Shown: positions 7,423-17,250 of the stretch, piece by piece | Numbering within the stretch: the stretch's first letter is position 1 | Layout: each line of letters begins with the position of its first letter | Assembly: GCA_030065935.1 (NCBI GenBank) | Contig: JASJCP010000023.1 | Coordinates: 1-43,528 of the forward strand | Source of the DNA: Xenococcaceae cyanobacterium MO_167.B27 | Lineage (GTDB): Bacteria; Cyanobacteriota; Cyanobacteriia; Cyanobacteriales; Xenococcaceae | Direction of reading: 5' to 3' | Length of the DNA stretch: 43,528 nucleotides | Translations under genes and position numbers: made by a program | The notes under the pieces: generated by a model | Seen by the model: only the letters and a program-made list of their open reading frames with translations | Databases searched by the model: none | Told to the model about the DNA's origin: nothing

Positions 7423-9438
7423 ATGCAATATAAAGCAGTAAGTAGTTGGTTTCAATCTCTTCTAGGATGTTCCTTAAGCTTGCTACTATTAGAATCTAGT
7501 ACTTTTGCAACAACTAAAGCACAAACATCACCCAATCATGATGACACTGTAGAATGTGAACTACTAATAGTGGGGGGAGGTTTAGCAGGTGCTGCTGCTA
7601 GTTATGAAGCTTTACTAGAAGGGAAGACTGTGTGTTTAACAGAGATTACTGACTGGGTGGGGGGACAAATTTCCTCTCAAGGTACATCTGCACTAGATGA
7701 AAGAACAACTCAAAGAGCGCGTTTATTTTATCCCCGTGGTTATCTAGAGTTACGAGACAGGATTGAAAAGTTTTATGGGGAACTAAACCCTGGAGACTGT
7801 TGGGTGAGTGTATCTTGTTTTCTCCCTAAAGATGCCCATACTATACTATGGCAACAATTGAAAGATGCAGAAGCAAAAGGCAACGGAACTTTACACTGGT
7901 TTCCTTCTACAGTAGTTAAAGAATTGGACATCGAAGGAAGAAAAATAGTAAGTGCAACAGCAATTCAACATTCACCCCAACCAGGAAAACCTGAACTTAA
8001 TACTTATCCTCTTTCTAGCACCATTGAAGATGCTTTTACCTATGAAGATTCTTCCCTATTTCAGAAAAAGATTATTAAACTAACCCCACCCCAAGCTGCT
8101 CCAGATTGGTATGTAATTGAAGCCACAGAAACAGGAGAAATAGTTGCTCTTGCAGATGCACCTTACCGCTTAGGAATCGATCCTCTATCTCATTTAGAGC
8201 CTTCTTCTTCCAGTTTAACCAACGATCCTTACTGCACTCAGGGGTTTACTTACACTTTCGCGATGGAAGCAACAGAAGAACCTCAAGAACACGAGATGCC
8301 CCCATTTTATCTACAACATCATCAATATTATAGTTATGAACTAGAAAGACTAGCAGATTTTAATTTAGTTTTTACTTATCGTCGTATTTGGAGTCCCGAA
8401 ACAGGAGAACGAGAAATCTTTAGAGGAATTAGTTTTACTGCTCCCACTCCTGGGGATATCTCCATGCAAAACTGGACATGGGGCAATGATTATCGTCCAG
8501 GGACATCTCAAGATAATCTGGTTTATACCCGTCAACAACTCCAAGGGACAGGACAATTAGAACCAGGGGGATGGTTAGGAGGATTACGCACTGAAACTCT
8601 AAGAAAAGGAGAAGAACACGCTTTAGCTTACTTCTTTTGGTTAGTAGAGGGTACAACAGACTCCCAACTAGGAGAGGGAGTTAAAAAACCCTATCCCAAC
8701 CACCGCTTATTAATGGGTTTAGATTCTCCTATGGGTACAGTACACGGTTTATCAAAATACCCTTATATGCGGGAAGGAAGAAGAATTATTGGTAGAGTTT
8801 ATCCTGGTTACTCTCAAGGGTTTACTGTTAACGAAATTGATATTTCCCGTCGCAACTATCGGGATGAATACTATCAAACCAATCTCGATCCTGTTACTTA
8901 TCGTCAACTGTGGAAAGTTCTTGATGGACTAGAAGCAATAGCTAATCCAGATCTGGATCTTGAACAAATAAAAAGACGTACTCGCTCTACAATATACCCT
9001 GATTCGGTGGGAATTGGTCATTACGCGATTGATTTTCACCCCTGTATGACTGAATCTCCCGCAGAAAAAGCAGGTAATACAGAAAGGGAAGGAGAAAGAA
9101 GAGGAGCGGGTCAAGCTTATCCCTTCCAAATACCTTTAAGAGCCATGATTCCTCAAAAAATTGACAATTTGGTTGTCACAGGAAAGAGCATTGCAACTAG
9201 TCATATCGCAGCAGCAGCTTATCGAGTACACTCTTTTGAATGGTCATCTGGCGCAGCAGCAGGAATGATCACTTCCTATGCTTTAGATAATGACATTATG
9301 CCCTATGAATTAATTGACGAGTCTTATCTTAAAGAAACACAATTACGATCTTTACAGAAAAAGTTAAATGAGTCTGGTAATCCTACGGCTTTTCCTGATA
9401 CTTCTATCTTTAATCAAGACTGGGAAGATTGGCAGTAG
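7423..9438 (+). CDS. Secreted FAD-dependent oxidoreductase
   Basis: 671 residues from the ATG at 7423, which has AGGA six bases upstream; a TTG further upstream (7396) is less likely. Residues 1-32 form a signal peptide with hydrophobic core LLGCSLSLLLLESS. The mature part starts with the FAD/NAD-binding Rossmann motif ELLIVGGGLAGAAASYEA followed by GKTVCLTEITDWVGGQ, the FAD_oxidored (PF12831-like) signature. A second conserved block near the C terminus (MIPQKIDNLVVTGKSIATSH) completes the FAD site. Substrate and reaction are unknown. The export signal suggests action in the periplasm or outside the cell. It is preceded by the divergent methyltransferase and followed by a convergent MerR gene, so it is probably monocistronic. 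Confidence 0.85.
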   Translation: MQYKAVSSWFQSLLGCSLSLLLLESSTFATTKAQTSPNHDDTVECELLIVGGGLAGAAASYEALLEGKTVCLTEITDWVGGQISSQGTSALDERTTQRARLFYPRGYLELRDRIEKFYGELNPGDCWVSVSCFLPKDAHTILWQQLKDAEAKGNGTLHWFPSTVVKELDIEGRKIVSATAIQHSPQPGKPELNTYPLSSTIEDAFTYEDSSLFQKKIIKLTPPQAAPDWYVIEATETGEIVALADAPYRLGIDPLSHLEPSSSSLTNDPYCTQGFTYTFAMEATEEPQEHEMPPFYLQHHQYYSYELERLADFNLVFTYRRIWSPETGEREIFRGISFTAPTPGDISMQNWTWGNDYRPGTSQDNLVYTRQQLQGTGQLEPGGWLGGLRTETLRKGEEHALAYFFWLVEGTTDSQLGEGVKKPYPNHRLLMGLDSPMGTVHGLSKYPYMREGRRIIGRVYPGYSQGFTVNEIDISRRNYRDEYYQTNLDPVTYRQLWKVLDGLEAIANPDLDLEQIKRRTRSTIYPDSVGIGHYAIDFHPCMTESPAEKAGNTEREGERRGAGQAYPFQIPLRAMIPQKIDNLVVTGKSIATSHIAAAAYRVHSFEWSSGAAAGMITSYALDNDIMPYELIDESYLKETQLRSLQKKLNESGNPTAFPDTSIFNQDWEDWQ

Positions 9439-9530
9439 GGATAAGTAATAAGTATGGGGGAGGAGGGGGGAAGACTGGGGGGAGGATGGAGACTAGCAAT
9501 CAACAATTAACCATCAACAATCCCCAGAAA

Positions 9531-10478
9531 TTACAATAGCTTTTGGTTAATTATTGCCCCTTCCAAATTCGCTTCATAAAAATTAGTACCCAAAATAATT
9601 GCATCAGTTAAATCTGCTCCTCGTAAGTCTGCTCCTATAAATACTGCTTCGCTGAGATTAGCACCCCTTAAGTTAGCATTTCGCAGACAAGCACCTCCTA
9701 GATTACAACTTATCAAATTAGCTTCCGTTAAGTCTGCTTCTGTTAAATCAACACCAATGAGATTTGCTCCTACTAATTCTGCTGCGTGGAGATAAGCTCC
9801 AATCATATCTGCGCCACTTAAATAAGCTCCTTGCAGTTTAGTTCTTTCTAGACAAGCTTCGTTTAAACTTGCTAACATTAATTCTGCTTGACTCAGGTCA
9901 GCATTATTTAAAATAGCACCATTAAGTTTAGCTCCTATTAGTTCTACACCCTGAAAATTCCTTTCTCCGTTACTATACATTTGGAGCAATTGATTACCTT
10001 GGTTAATTGTGATGCTATTAGCATCTTCATCAGAAGCGCATAGAGATTCAATTTGTTGCATTAGCTGTAATAAAGAACCACCATAGGCATCAGTAGCAGA
10101 CCCTTGTGCTGGTTCAGGAACTAAATTATTAAGTTGTTCAAATTTACGATTAAGAGATTGATAATCATTAGTTAATTTATTAATTTTATCTTCTAATTCA
10201 TTTAGATGTTTTTGCAACATTTCTCTGAATAGTTGATAGGAATTACTGGGAGCAAAGCCTACTTCTAATAGTTGCTTAATCTCTTGTAAAGTTAAACCGA
10301 AACTTTGAGCAGTACGAATAAAAGATAATCTGGTAATAGCATCTCCTGAATAGAGTCTGTAACCTGTTTCATTTCTTCTTGGAGGCTCTAATAGTCCTAA
10401 ACGTTCATAATATCTAATTGCTTGAGTAGAAATACCAAATTGATTGGCTAATTCTCCTATAAGTATGCCTGATGTCAT
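9531..10478 (-). CDS. MerR-type transcriptional regulator fused to a pentapeptide-repeat domain
   Basis: 315 residues. Residues 4-73 are a MerR DNA-binding domain: winged helix IGELANQFGISTQAIRYYE, then RLGLLEPPRRNETGYRLYS, then a second helical pair FIRTAQSFGLTLQEIKQLLE. Residues 80-122 form the dimerisation helix. No metal- or drug-binding C-terminal cysteines are seen. From about 173 to 310 there are roughly 25 tandem A(D/N)LXX pentapeptides (for example LTEADLTEANLISCNLGGAC), expected to fold as a right-handed quadrilateral beta helix. The effector module is therefore a pentapeptide helix in place of a ligand pocket. A long AT-rich gap separates it from divergent menG, where its operator could lie. 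Target genes are unknown. Confidence 0.9.
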   Translation of the reverse strand: MTSGILIGELANQFGISTQAIRYYERLGLLEPPRRNETGYRLYSGDAITRLSFIRTAQSFGLTLQEIKQLLEVGFAPSNSYQLFREMLQKHLNELEDKINKLTNDYQSLNRKFEQLNNLVPEPAQGSATDAYGGSLLQLMQQIESLCASDEDANSITINQGNQLLQMYSNGERNFQGVELIGAKLNGAILNNADLSQAELMLASLNEACLERTKLQGAYLSGADMIGAYLHAAELVGANLIGVDLTEADLTEANLISCNLGGACLRNANLRGANLSEAVFIGADLRGADLTDAIILGTNFYEANLEGAIINQKLL

Positions 10479-10793
10479 TATTTTATCTAATTCTAAAAAT
10501 TATGTAACTTCGAGTAGATTAATTTGTTTTTTTAGGCGATTTCCTTTAAGTAATAGTTGTTTTTGCTTAAGTAAAACTTGTTTATTATCTAAACTTTCTT
10601 TCTTTTGGGATCATAACTTTTTAATATCTGGTAATCAATAGGTTTTGTGTAAGGATTGTATGAATTTTCTGTTGTAAAAATGTAAAATTAAATATATAAT
10701 CTTAATCAAGTTTTTGTGAAGTAGTAATTGCTTTATTTAAACAATAAATAAAAGTAATTAATTGTAAAGATATTAATTAAATCCTCCCAACTA
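10479..10793. other. Divergent intergenic region between the MerR-pentapeptide gene and menG
   Basis: Very AT-rich, 315 bases with no credible gene. It must hold the promoters for both flanking genes. No clear MerR dyad with 19-20 base spacing could be picked out by eye. Confidence 0.5.
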
Positions 10794-11504
10794 ATGAATC
10801 AAAAAACTTTTACTTCAGCATCAGATATTCAAGAAATTTTTGACTGTATTGCTCCTGAATATGATCGCCTAAATGATCGCCTAAGCTTAGGTCAACACCG
10901 TATCTGGAAAGCTATGACAGTAAAATGGAGTAATCCGAATCTAGGGGATACAGCTTTAGATGTGTGCTGTGGTAGTGGTGATTTAGCGTTTATGTTGGCG
11001 CAAAAAGTCGGAATATCTGGAAAAGTCGTGGGGTTAGATTTTTCTTCTCGGCAACTAGCGATCGCAGTCCACAAACAAGAGAGGCGATCGCAACAACTTC
11101 CCCTAGAATGGATCGAAGGGGACGCTTTAGCTTTACCTTTTGGAAATAATTATTTTGATTGTGCTACTATGGGCTATGGCTTGCGTAATGTGACTAATAT
11201 TCCCTTGTCTTTGCAAGAGTTACACCGTGTTCTAAAGCCTGGAGCTAAAGCAGCTATCTTGGATTTTCATCGTCCTGAGCAAGCTTATATTCGTGCCTTC
11301 CAGCAATGGTATTTAGATAATATTGTTGTTCCCACAGCACGAGAGTTTAAGATGATGGAACAATATGCTTATCTTGCTCCTAGTCTAGCAAAATTCCCTC
11401 AAGGCAAAGAACAGGTAAGACTTGCTTTTGAAGTAGGATTTAAGCAGGCTAACCATTATCCCCTGATTGGTGGAATGATGGGAGTATTAGTTCTCAGTAA
11501 ATAA
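10794..11504 (+). CDS. menG: Demethylphylloquinone/demethylmenaquinone methyltransferase
   Basis: 236 residues, the usual length for the UbiE/MenG family. The N-terminal signature [20 protein letters not shown] and the SAM-binding motif [12 protein letters not shown] (about 57-68) are clear, followed by VVGLDFS and the UbiE signature GYGLRNVTN. In cyanobacteria this enzyme performs the last methylation of phylloquinone, the A1 electron carrier of photosystem I, so the product is expected on the thylakoid or cytoplasmic membrane surface. It starts at the first ATG. It is followed 58 bases later by a DUF445 protein in the same direction, so the two may be co-transcribed. Confidence 0.92.
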   Translation: MNQKTFTSASDIQEIFDCIAPEYDRLNDRLSLGQHRIWKAMTVKWSNPNLGDTALDVCCGSGDLAFMLAQKVGISGKVVGLDFSSRQLAIAVHKQERRSQQLPLEWIEGDALALPFGNNYFDCATMGYGLRNVTNIPLSLQELHRVLKPGAKAAILDFHRPEQAYIRAFQQWYLDNIVVPTAREFKMMEQYAYLAPSLAKFPQGKEQVRLAFEVGFKQANHYPLIGGMMGVLVLSK

Positions 11505-11562
11505 TATAGAGATAGAACTAACTTGTCCTAGTTTAAACCTCATCGCTGAATTAATTACTGCC

Positions 11563-12792
11563 TTGGAACTAGCAAATCTCTGGATATTTTTTGTCCCCCC
11601 CTTAGCTGGAAGCATAATTGGCTATTTCACCAATGACATAGCCATCAAGATGCTATTTAAACCTTATAATCCTATTTATATCGGGAAGCGCAAGTTACCC
11701 TTTACTCCTGGTTTAATTCCCAGTAACCAAGAACGCTTGGCAAAAAAAGTTTCTGATACCATTATGGGGTCGTTACTTACCCCAACAGAGTTACAAAAAC
11801 TGGCTCAAAGATTGTTAAAAGCAGAAAGAGTAGAATCTGCTATTTTATGGCTACTACAATTAGCACTAGAACAAGTCCAAGCTGATAAAGAACAAAAAAC
11901 TGCGAAAGTTTTAGCTAATATACTGAGGGATTTATTTAGTCAATCCCTACCCCGCTTACTAAAAGTTTTATCGAGAAAAGAGGAGTTTTTAGAAGCGCAA
12001 ATCAATCAAATATTTGACCAAATCCTATTAGATTTTCAACTTACAGAAGCTCAAGCTAGACAGCTTTCCGATTGGATACTAGGAGAGGTAATTCCTCCTG
12101 ATTTGATACGGAGAGTCATTATAGATTTTCTGACTGACCGTAATATTGGAATTATCGATGAAGGTTTCCGAGAAAAAACTAGTGGTACTTACTGGGTAGT
12201 AGCTAATTTATTTGGAGTTCGTAATAGTTTAATTCGTCTGCGTTCTTTTTGTATAGATGAACCAGAAATAAGCAATGCCAGATTAAAAGAATTTATTTTT
12301 TCTTTAGAAATTCGCAGTCGTCTTCGAGAGTGGCTACAAAATCTTTCGTTGCAAAACTTACCAGTAGCTACAGTGAGACAGTTACGCAAAACTACAAGAA
12401 AAGCAATTATAGACTATCTTCAGAATAAAGGCGTAGATTTTATAAAAAATTTAGGAGATTCTTTAGAATGGGAGAATATTGCAGCAATTCTACTTAAAAG
12501 ATTGCGTTCTTCAGAAGCAGTTAATAGTTCCCTTAAAGTAGTCAGTCAAGAATTAGCTTTAATTTTGGATCGCTATTTAGAAAGAGATTTAGAAAAGCTA
12601 GTAGCTCAGATGATTCCTATCTTATCTATAGACCAAGTGATTATAAATCGAGTGATGGCTACTTCTCCCCAAGATTTAGAATTAGCTATTCAAGGTATTG
12701 TCAAAAATGAGTTACAAGCTATAGTCAATCTAGGAGGAATTTTAGGTTTTATTGTAGGTTTAATGCAAACAGGAACTTTGTTTTTTAGATAG
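11563..12792 (+). CDS. DUF445 membrane protein
   Basis: 409 residues with a TTG start. No in-frame ATG precedes the first conserved segment, and the translated N terminus ([20 protein letters not shown]) is the conserved DUF445 opening, a membrane helix followed by [10 protein letters not shown]. The motif [19 protein letters not shown] follows. The middle is long, helical and charged, and a second membrane helix lies at the extreme C terminus ([20 protein letters not shown]). The family (YheB-like) is membrane anchored at both ends; its role is not established. Only 58 bases after menG, in the same direction. Confidence 0.88.
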   Translation: MELANLWIFFVPPLAGSIIGYFTNDIAIKMLFKPYNPIYIGKRKLPFTPGLIPSNQERLAKKVSDTIMGSLLTPTELQKLAQRLLKAERVESAILWLLQLALEQVQADKEQKTAKVLANILRDLFSQSLPRLLKVLSRKEEFLEAQINQIFDQILLDFQLTEAQARQLSDWILGEVIPPDLIRRVIIDFLTDRNIGIIDEGFREKTSGTYWVVANLFGVRNSLIRLRSFCIDEPEISNARLKEFIFSLEIRSRLREWLQNLSLQNLPVATVRQLRKTTRKAIIDYLQNKGVDFIKNLGDSLEWENIAAILLKRLRSSEAVNSSLKVVSQELALILDRYLERDLEKLVAQMIPILSIDQVIINRVMATSPQDLELAIQGIVKNELQAIVNLGGILGFIVGLMQTGTLFFR

Positions 12793-12930
12793 GCTATCCT
12801 TTTTACAAAATTAATCACTAATGCAAACAAATTTTGCTATTTATATCGTTCTATGGCGAAAGCTGCTAGTGGATTAATAAATCTATCTATAATAATCTAT
12901 TAAATACTGGAATTATCTTCACCTCTGCCT

Positions 12931-13416
12931 ATGTCTGGAGCTATAAATCTTAGCGATCGCTTTTGTGCTGACGGAGAATATCCCTGTCCTGTATGTCGTC
13001 ATGGTACGATTAGGGGGATGCCATTAATGGAAGTGTTTGCTTGTCAATTTTGTCAACACATATTTACCACCAACTTTGATAGACAACTCCTAAAAATGGC
13101 AGATAGCCAGCTTCCCTTGACTTGGTATTGGAATGGGAAAGGCTGGAAAGGAATTCAACGAGAAAGTGCTGAATCGGGAGGTCGTTATGCGATCGCTGCT
13201 GTCGCTTTTCTGGTTTTACCTACAGCTATTGTTGCATTGGGAGGTTATCTCTTTCCGACCTTACCAGGAACACCTTTGTCTTGGTTGCCCTTTTTCTGGA
13301 TGATTTTAACCTTTCTTGCTCATTTATTCTGTTTAATGTGGTTGGTTGTGGAATACTATCAGTTACCAATCTTCCTTTATTTCCAAGCTCTTAGAAGAAG
13401 AGTAATCGGGAATTGA
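12931..13416 (+). CDS. Zinc-ribbon-like membrane protein, uncharacterised
   Basis: 161 residues. The N-terminal part carries two paired-cysteine knuckles, CPVC at about 19-22 and CQFC near 38-41, a likely zinc ribbon. These are followed by a Trp-rich stretch (LTWYWNGKGWKG) and two transmembrane helices (AIAAVAFLVLPTAIVALGGY and WLPFFWMILTFLAHLFCLMW). The topology suggests a cytoplasmic zinc ribbon tethered to the membrane. It resembles conserved cyanobacterial hypotheticals, but I cannot name a family. A HIP1-type site lies just inside the start. It is separated from the DUF445 gene by about 140 bases. Confidence 0.75.
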   Translation: MSGAINLSDRFCADGEYPCPVCRHGTIRGMPLMEVFACQFCQHIFTTNFDRQLLKMADSQLPLTWYWNGKGWKGIQRESAESGGRYAIAAVAFLVLPTAIVALGGYLFPTLPGTPLSWLPFFWMILTFLAHLFCLMWLVVEYYQLPIFLYFQALRRRVIGN

Positions 13417-13517
13417 TTGATGATGGTTAGTGGTTAGTGGTTAGTGGTTAGTGGTTAGTTGTTAATTGTTGAATACTGATAACTGATTACTGATTACTGA
13501 TTACTGAATAGTGATTA
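13417..13517. repeat. Short tandem repeats between convergent genes
   Basis: Four to five copies of GGTTAGT, then several of GATTACT. The same short words recur after 16325, around 21935 and 29628. This is simple-sequence intergenic DNA typical of many cyanobacteria, not a CRISPR array: units are 7 bases and there are no spacers. Confidence 0.7.
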
Positions 13518-14801
13518 CTAATTATTTGCTGTTTGCGTCCAAATTTTCTGAGTGCGCCCTGTAATAGTTTTACCCCACCAAGGAGTATTAGCACCCAAAG
13601 ACTTGTGACTATTATGATCTAGCGTCCAAGATTTTTGCGGATCGAATAAAACTAATTCATTAGCTTGACTACTTTGAATACTAGAAAGATTGTGATTTAA
13701 GCAACTACGAGGACGAAGACTTAAAGCGTGCCATAATTCTAGAGCGGTCCATTGACCACTAGCAACAAATGTCTGCCACAGTATAGGTAAGGCTAATTCT
13801 AAACCTACTACTCCTGGAGGTGCTTCCGCAAAAGCGACGGTTTTTTCTTCATAAGTATAAGCTTGATGGTCTATAGCGATCGCGTCTATAATACCTTGCT
13901 TGACTCCGTCAATTAAAACTAATCTATCTTCTGGGTTTCCTAGAGGTGGTTCAAGGCGTAAATTGGGATTGTAGCTAGCAATATCTGTAGTAGAAAATAG
14001 TAAGTGCATCCAAGTAGTACTAGCTGTAACAGGTACTCCACGCTGTTTCGCATCAGCAATTAATTCCACTCCTCTTGCGGTAGAAACTCGCATCAGATGT
14101 ACTGGTGTTTTGATGCTGTCAATAATTTCTAAGACTGCTGCGATCGCTGATGCTTCTGAGTAACCAGGATTCCCTGGTAAGCCATAACGAATCGAGTTTG
14201 CACCTTCTCTCATTACTCCTTGATTGGTTAATTCATTGTGAGAGAGTCCAATAGCAATAGGTTTGTTAAAGAGTTTGACATATTCTAGTGCTTGTCGCAG
14301 AAACGGGAGATTGCTAAGAGTAAACTGATCGGTAAAACCAACCGCATAATCTTTAAGATCGGCTAACTCCGTCATTTGAATTGTATTATTTTGGTGAGAT
14401 AAAGTAGCCCAAAAGTGAATTGTGGGTAATCCTGGGCTAATTTGTTGCGTTTTATGAAGGACTGAGGCTAAAACTTCAGGATCGCTCAAGCTAGGGTTAG
14501 TATCTGGTAATATAGCCACTTGGGTAAATCCACCACTAGCAGCACTAGCAGCAAGAGATTGAAAAGTCTCCCTAGTTTCATTCCCAGGTTCTCCACTATG
14601 ACTATAAAGATCACATAATCCTGTTCCTAGAATTAACCCTTGAACATTTATGATTTGAGTATCAGTAGGAAGCTCAGTAATAGTTGTTTCTATAGCTTTG
14701 ATGCCATTGTTAACTATCAATACATCTGCAACGATATCTACATTAGCAACAGCATCCAAAATTCTGACCTGTTTGAGTAGTCTTGGGTGTTCTCCGTTCA
14801 T
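13518..14801 (-). CDS. Dihydroorotase-family protein (PyrC-like), probably non-catalytic
   Basis: 427 residues, the right length and fold order for a class I dihydroorotase: LGTGLCDLYSHSGEPGNETR (58-77), ILPDTNP (98-103), LMRVSTARGVELI (236-248) and AIAIDHQAYTYEEK (308-320). The metal site is badly degraded. The usual HxH is YxH (Tyr66, His68). The ligand His after the HxH domain is replaced by Gly185 in PIAIGLSHNE, and the HVST histidine is Arg238. Only His68, probably Asp158, and Asp311 remain. Active homologues need these histidines for the binuclear zinc centre. Non-catalytic dihydroorotase homologues are known that support aspartate transcarbamoylase assembly, and that role is possible here. 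A pipeline would label it pyrC; I would not assume that activity. Confidence 0.8.
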   Translation of the reverse strand: MNGEHPRLLKQVRILDAVANVDIVADVLIVNNGIKAIETTITELPTDTQIINVQGLILGTGLCDLYSHSGEPGNETRETFQSLAASAASGGFTQVAILPDTNPSLSDPEVLASVLHKTQQISPGLPTIHFWATLSHQNNTIQMTELADLKDYAVGFTDQFTLSNLPFLRQALEYVKLFNKPIAIGLSHNELTNQGVMREGANSIRYGLPGNPGYSEASAIAAVLEIIDSIKTPVHLMRVSTARGVELIADAKQRGVPVTASTTWMHLLFSTTDIASYNPNLRLEPPLGNPEDRLVLIDGVKQGIIDAIAIDHQAYTYEEKTVAFAEAPPGVVGLELALPILWQTFVASGQWTALELWHALSLRPRSCLNHNLSSIQSSQANELVLFDPQKSWTLDHNSHKSLGANTPWWGKTITGRTQKIWTQTANN

Positions 14802-14871
14802 TATGTAGCCGTGAAAATTTTGCTAGTCCCAAACCAATATATACAATAACTCCTAACAACTGAGAATCAAC

Positions 14872-16326
14872 ATGAATTTTAAAACTCCTGATTGGGTAAA
14901 AAATGCGGTTTTTTATCAGATATTTCCAGATCGCTTTGGTAAAAGCCAAAAAACTCACCTTGGATTGTGGCAATCTTCTAATCTAGAATCTTGGGATGCT
15001 AAACCCACTTATACAGGCTACAAAGGAGGAGACTTATGGGGAGTAATAGATAAATTAGATTATCTCCAAGATTTGGGAATCAATGCTGTTTATTTTACAC
15101 CCATTTTTCAGTCTGCTTCTAATCACCGCTATCATACCCATGATTACTATCAAGTCGATCCGATGTTGGGGGGAAATGTTGCTTTTGACGCACTAATTGA
15201 AGCAGCACACCAGAGAAACATTAAAATTGTCCTCGATGGAGTATTTAATCATGCGAGTCGCGGATTCTTCTTCTTTAACGATATTCTAGAAAATGGGGGT
15301 GATTCAGCTTGGTTAGACTGGTTTAAGGTGGAGGATTGGCCCTTAGCTGCTTATGATGGCAGTAAAATAGCTAATTATATCTCTTGGGTCGGAAATCGCG
15401 CTTTACCCCAATTTAATCATGATAACCCCCAAGTTAAAGAATATATTATGCAAATTGGGGAATATTGGCTTAAAAAAGGTATTGATGGCTGGCGGTTAGA
15501 TGTTCCCAATGAGGTGACAACCCCTGGTTTTTGGCAAGAATTCCGCGATCGCGTTAAGGCAATTAACCCCGAAGCCTATATTGTAGGGGAAATTTGGTCA
15601 GATGCTAGTCAATGGCTGGATGGGACACAATTTGATGGGGTGATGAACTATCGTTTTGCTGAACCCACTATTGCTTTTACAGCAGGCGATCGCTTTATTC
15701 CCGAATATATCCAACCCCACTATACTCCCTACCCTCCCTTAAATGCGGAAGATTATGCCCTCAGAATTCAAAATTTACTAGACTTATATACTTGGGAAAT
15801 ACAGTTAACTCAACTCAATTTACTTAACAGTCATGACACCTCAAGGGTACTCACTGCTGTAGCAGAAGACAAAGCTAGTGTTCATCTGGCTACAGTATTA
15901 TTACTAACTTTTCCTGGTGCGCCTTGTATCTACTATGGAGATGAAGTAAGCTTGCTAGGAGGAAAAGACCCTGATTGTCGTCGTGGTTTCCCTTCAGATG
16001 CAAATTGGGACTTAGAAACTCTTAATAACTATAAGCAACTTATCGCACTACGCCATAAATATCCTGCTCTACGTACTGGAAAATACCAGGTGTTATACGC
16101 CCAAGATAATACTTACATATTTGCTCGCATTTTAGATTCTGATACTGTCATTGTTGCTGTTAATGCAGACATTGATTCTGTTACTGTTGAAGTCTCAGTT
16201 AAGGATTTAGAAATTCAATCCAGTCAAATCCTGTATGGAGAAGGTAAGCTTTCATGGAATCAAGGTGCAGAAAATAACATATTGCAACTCCAATTATCAG
16301 CTAGAAGTGCTGTAATTATTGGTTAG
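14872..16326 (+). CDS. GH13 alpha-amylase-family glycosidase (cyclomaltodextrinase/neopullulanase-like)
   Basis: 484 residues. It starts directly with the catalytic barrel (PDWVKNAVFYQIFPDRFGKS), so it lacks the N-terminal CBM34 domain of classical neopullulanases. GH13 conserved regions: region I DGVFNH (122-127), region II GWRLDVPNEV with nucleophile Asp210, region III VGEIW with acid/base Glu240, and region IV LLNSHDT with Asp322. All three catalytic acids are present. A short beta-sheet domain C ends the protein. No signal peptide, so it is expected to act in the cytosol on maltodextrins from glycogen turnover. Transcribed divergently from the dihydroorotase homologue, 70 bases away. Confidence 0.9.
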   Translation: MNFKTPDWVKNAVFYQIFPDRFGKSQKTHLGLWQSSNLESWDAKPTYTGYKGGDLWGVIDKLDYLQDLGINAVYFTPIFQSASNHRYHTHDYYQVDPMLGGNVAFDALIEAAHQRNIKIVLDGVFNHASRGFFFFNDILENGGDSAWLDWFKVEDWPLAAYDGSKIANYISWVGNRALPQFNHDNPQVKEYIMQIGEYWLKKGIDGWRLDVPNEVTTPGFWQEFRDRVKAINPEAYIVGEIWSDASQWLDGTQFDGVMNYRFAEPTIAFTAGDRFIPEYIQPHYTPYPPLNAEDYALRIQNLLDLYTWEIQLTQLNLLNSHDTSRVLTAVAEDKASVHLATVLLLTFPGAPCIYYGDEVSLLGGKDPDCRRGFPSDANWDLETLNNYKQLIALRHKYPALRTGKYQVLYAQDNTYIFARILDSDTVIVAVNADIDSVTVEVSVKDLEIQSSQILYGEGKLSWNQGAENNILQLQLSARSAVIIG

Positions 16327-16511
16327 TTGTTAGTTGTTAGTTGTTAGGGGTTATCTATAATATAAAGTTCTGAGCAACTCATATCTTACACCTTGAAGCC
16401 ATACCACCGCGAAACTCAAGTTTTTCTCTAAAAAAATAACTCTATTTTAATAGACTATAACTATTATCAAAACTATATTTTATTCCTCTTGAGAGGACTT
16501 GATACTATTAG

Positions 16512-16531
16512 CCAAGAAATTAATTTCTTGG
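16512..16531. repeat. Perfect 20-base palindrome
   Basis: CCAAGAAATTAATTTCTTGG reads the same on both strands. It lies about 190 bases beyond the glycosidase stop and could be a protein-binding dyad or part of a terminator; no T-run follows. Confidence 0.5.
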
Positions 16532-17031
16532 TGATTTATTGCTTTGGAGCAAGATATTAGATAAATACTTATAGCAACCTAACAATAAATTAGGATCTCT
16601 TGATAATACCATTTATCTAAAATAGCGATAGACTATAAAGCGCGTAAGGGAATAGGGAATAAGTAGAAATAGTAATTAGTAATTATTATAGGTAATAGGT
16701 ATTACTAAGAGCGCAGATTTTAAATTTTCCCCATATATTGTATCTATCTCTTACATTACTTTTTCAAATTGCTCTAATCTCTCTGCGTCGGGGAGATTTT
16801 TTCGTCTTGGGGCGAGAAAAAATTGAATGGTAAGTACCAAGCGCAAAATTATTTGTACAACGATCCCTCCCATTCACTATTGCGGATTGCCTATCTCAAC
16901 TATCGCATCATATTTTTCATAACTACTTAAATGTTCGATAAAAATATTTGGTTAAACTTTACCTAAAATTTGCAATTAAAGGTTAATGTATAAAGTTTTT
17001 AAGTAGTAAGTAAATTTAAAATAATCATAAA

Positions 17032-17084
17032 AAAAAGACACCTGAATATATTTTTTTCTTAAATACATCAAAAAGACACCTGAA
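17032..17084 (+). promoter_or_regulatory. Direct repeat pair upstream of the RTX gene
   Basis: AAAAAGACACCTGAA occurs twice, exactly, 38 bases apart (17032-17046 and 17070-17084). Identical words at this spacing before a single gene suggest a regulator binding site. No known factor is recognised, and chance in AT-rich DNA is not excluded. Confidence 0.35.
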
Positions 17085-17250
17085 GATGTAGTTTCAATAA
17101 AGACTCTTAAAAAACTAAATTTCTTGTTGTACTCTAAGGATAACTCGTAAGTATTACCACTTACATCTAAGTAGAAATAATTATAAAACTTCCTCAGTTA
17201 CCAAGAGTAACTACTTCCTTAATAAAAACCACGAACGCAAATTTTATATT

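Larger units (their letters stand above)
16327..17250. other. Long intergenic region upstream of the RTX gene
   Basis: 924 bases with no convincing gene. It holds TTAGTTG tandem words (16323-16348), the perfect palindrome CCAAGAAATTAATTTCTTGG at 16512-16531, and an 18-base word CAAAATTATTTGTACAAC at 16844-16861 that recurs inverted at 33809-33826. There is a block at 16871-16931 similar to 241-299, and a 15-base direct repeat AAAAAGACACCTGAA at 17032-17046 and 17070-17084. The last pair lies about 170-220 bases before the RTX start and could be regulatory. Confidence 0.6.

Noticed and set aside
13417-13517. Possible CRISPR-like tandem array
   Set aside because: Units are 7 bases with no spacers; it is simple-sequence repeat DNA.
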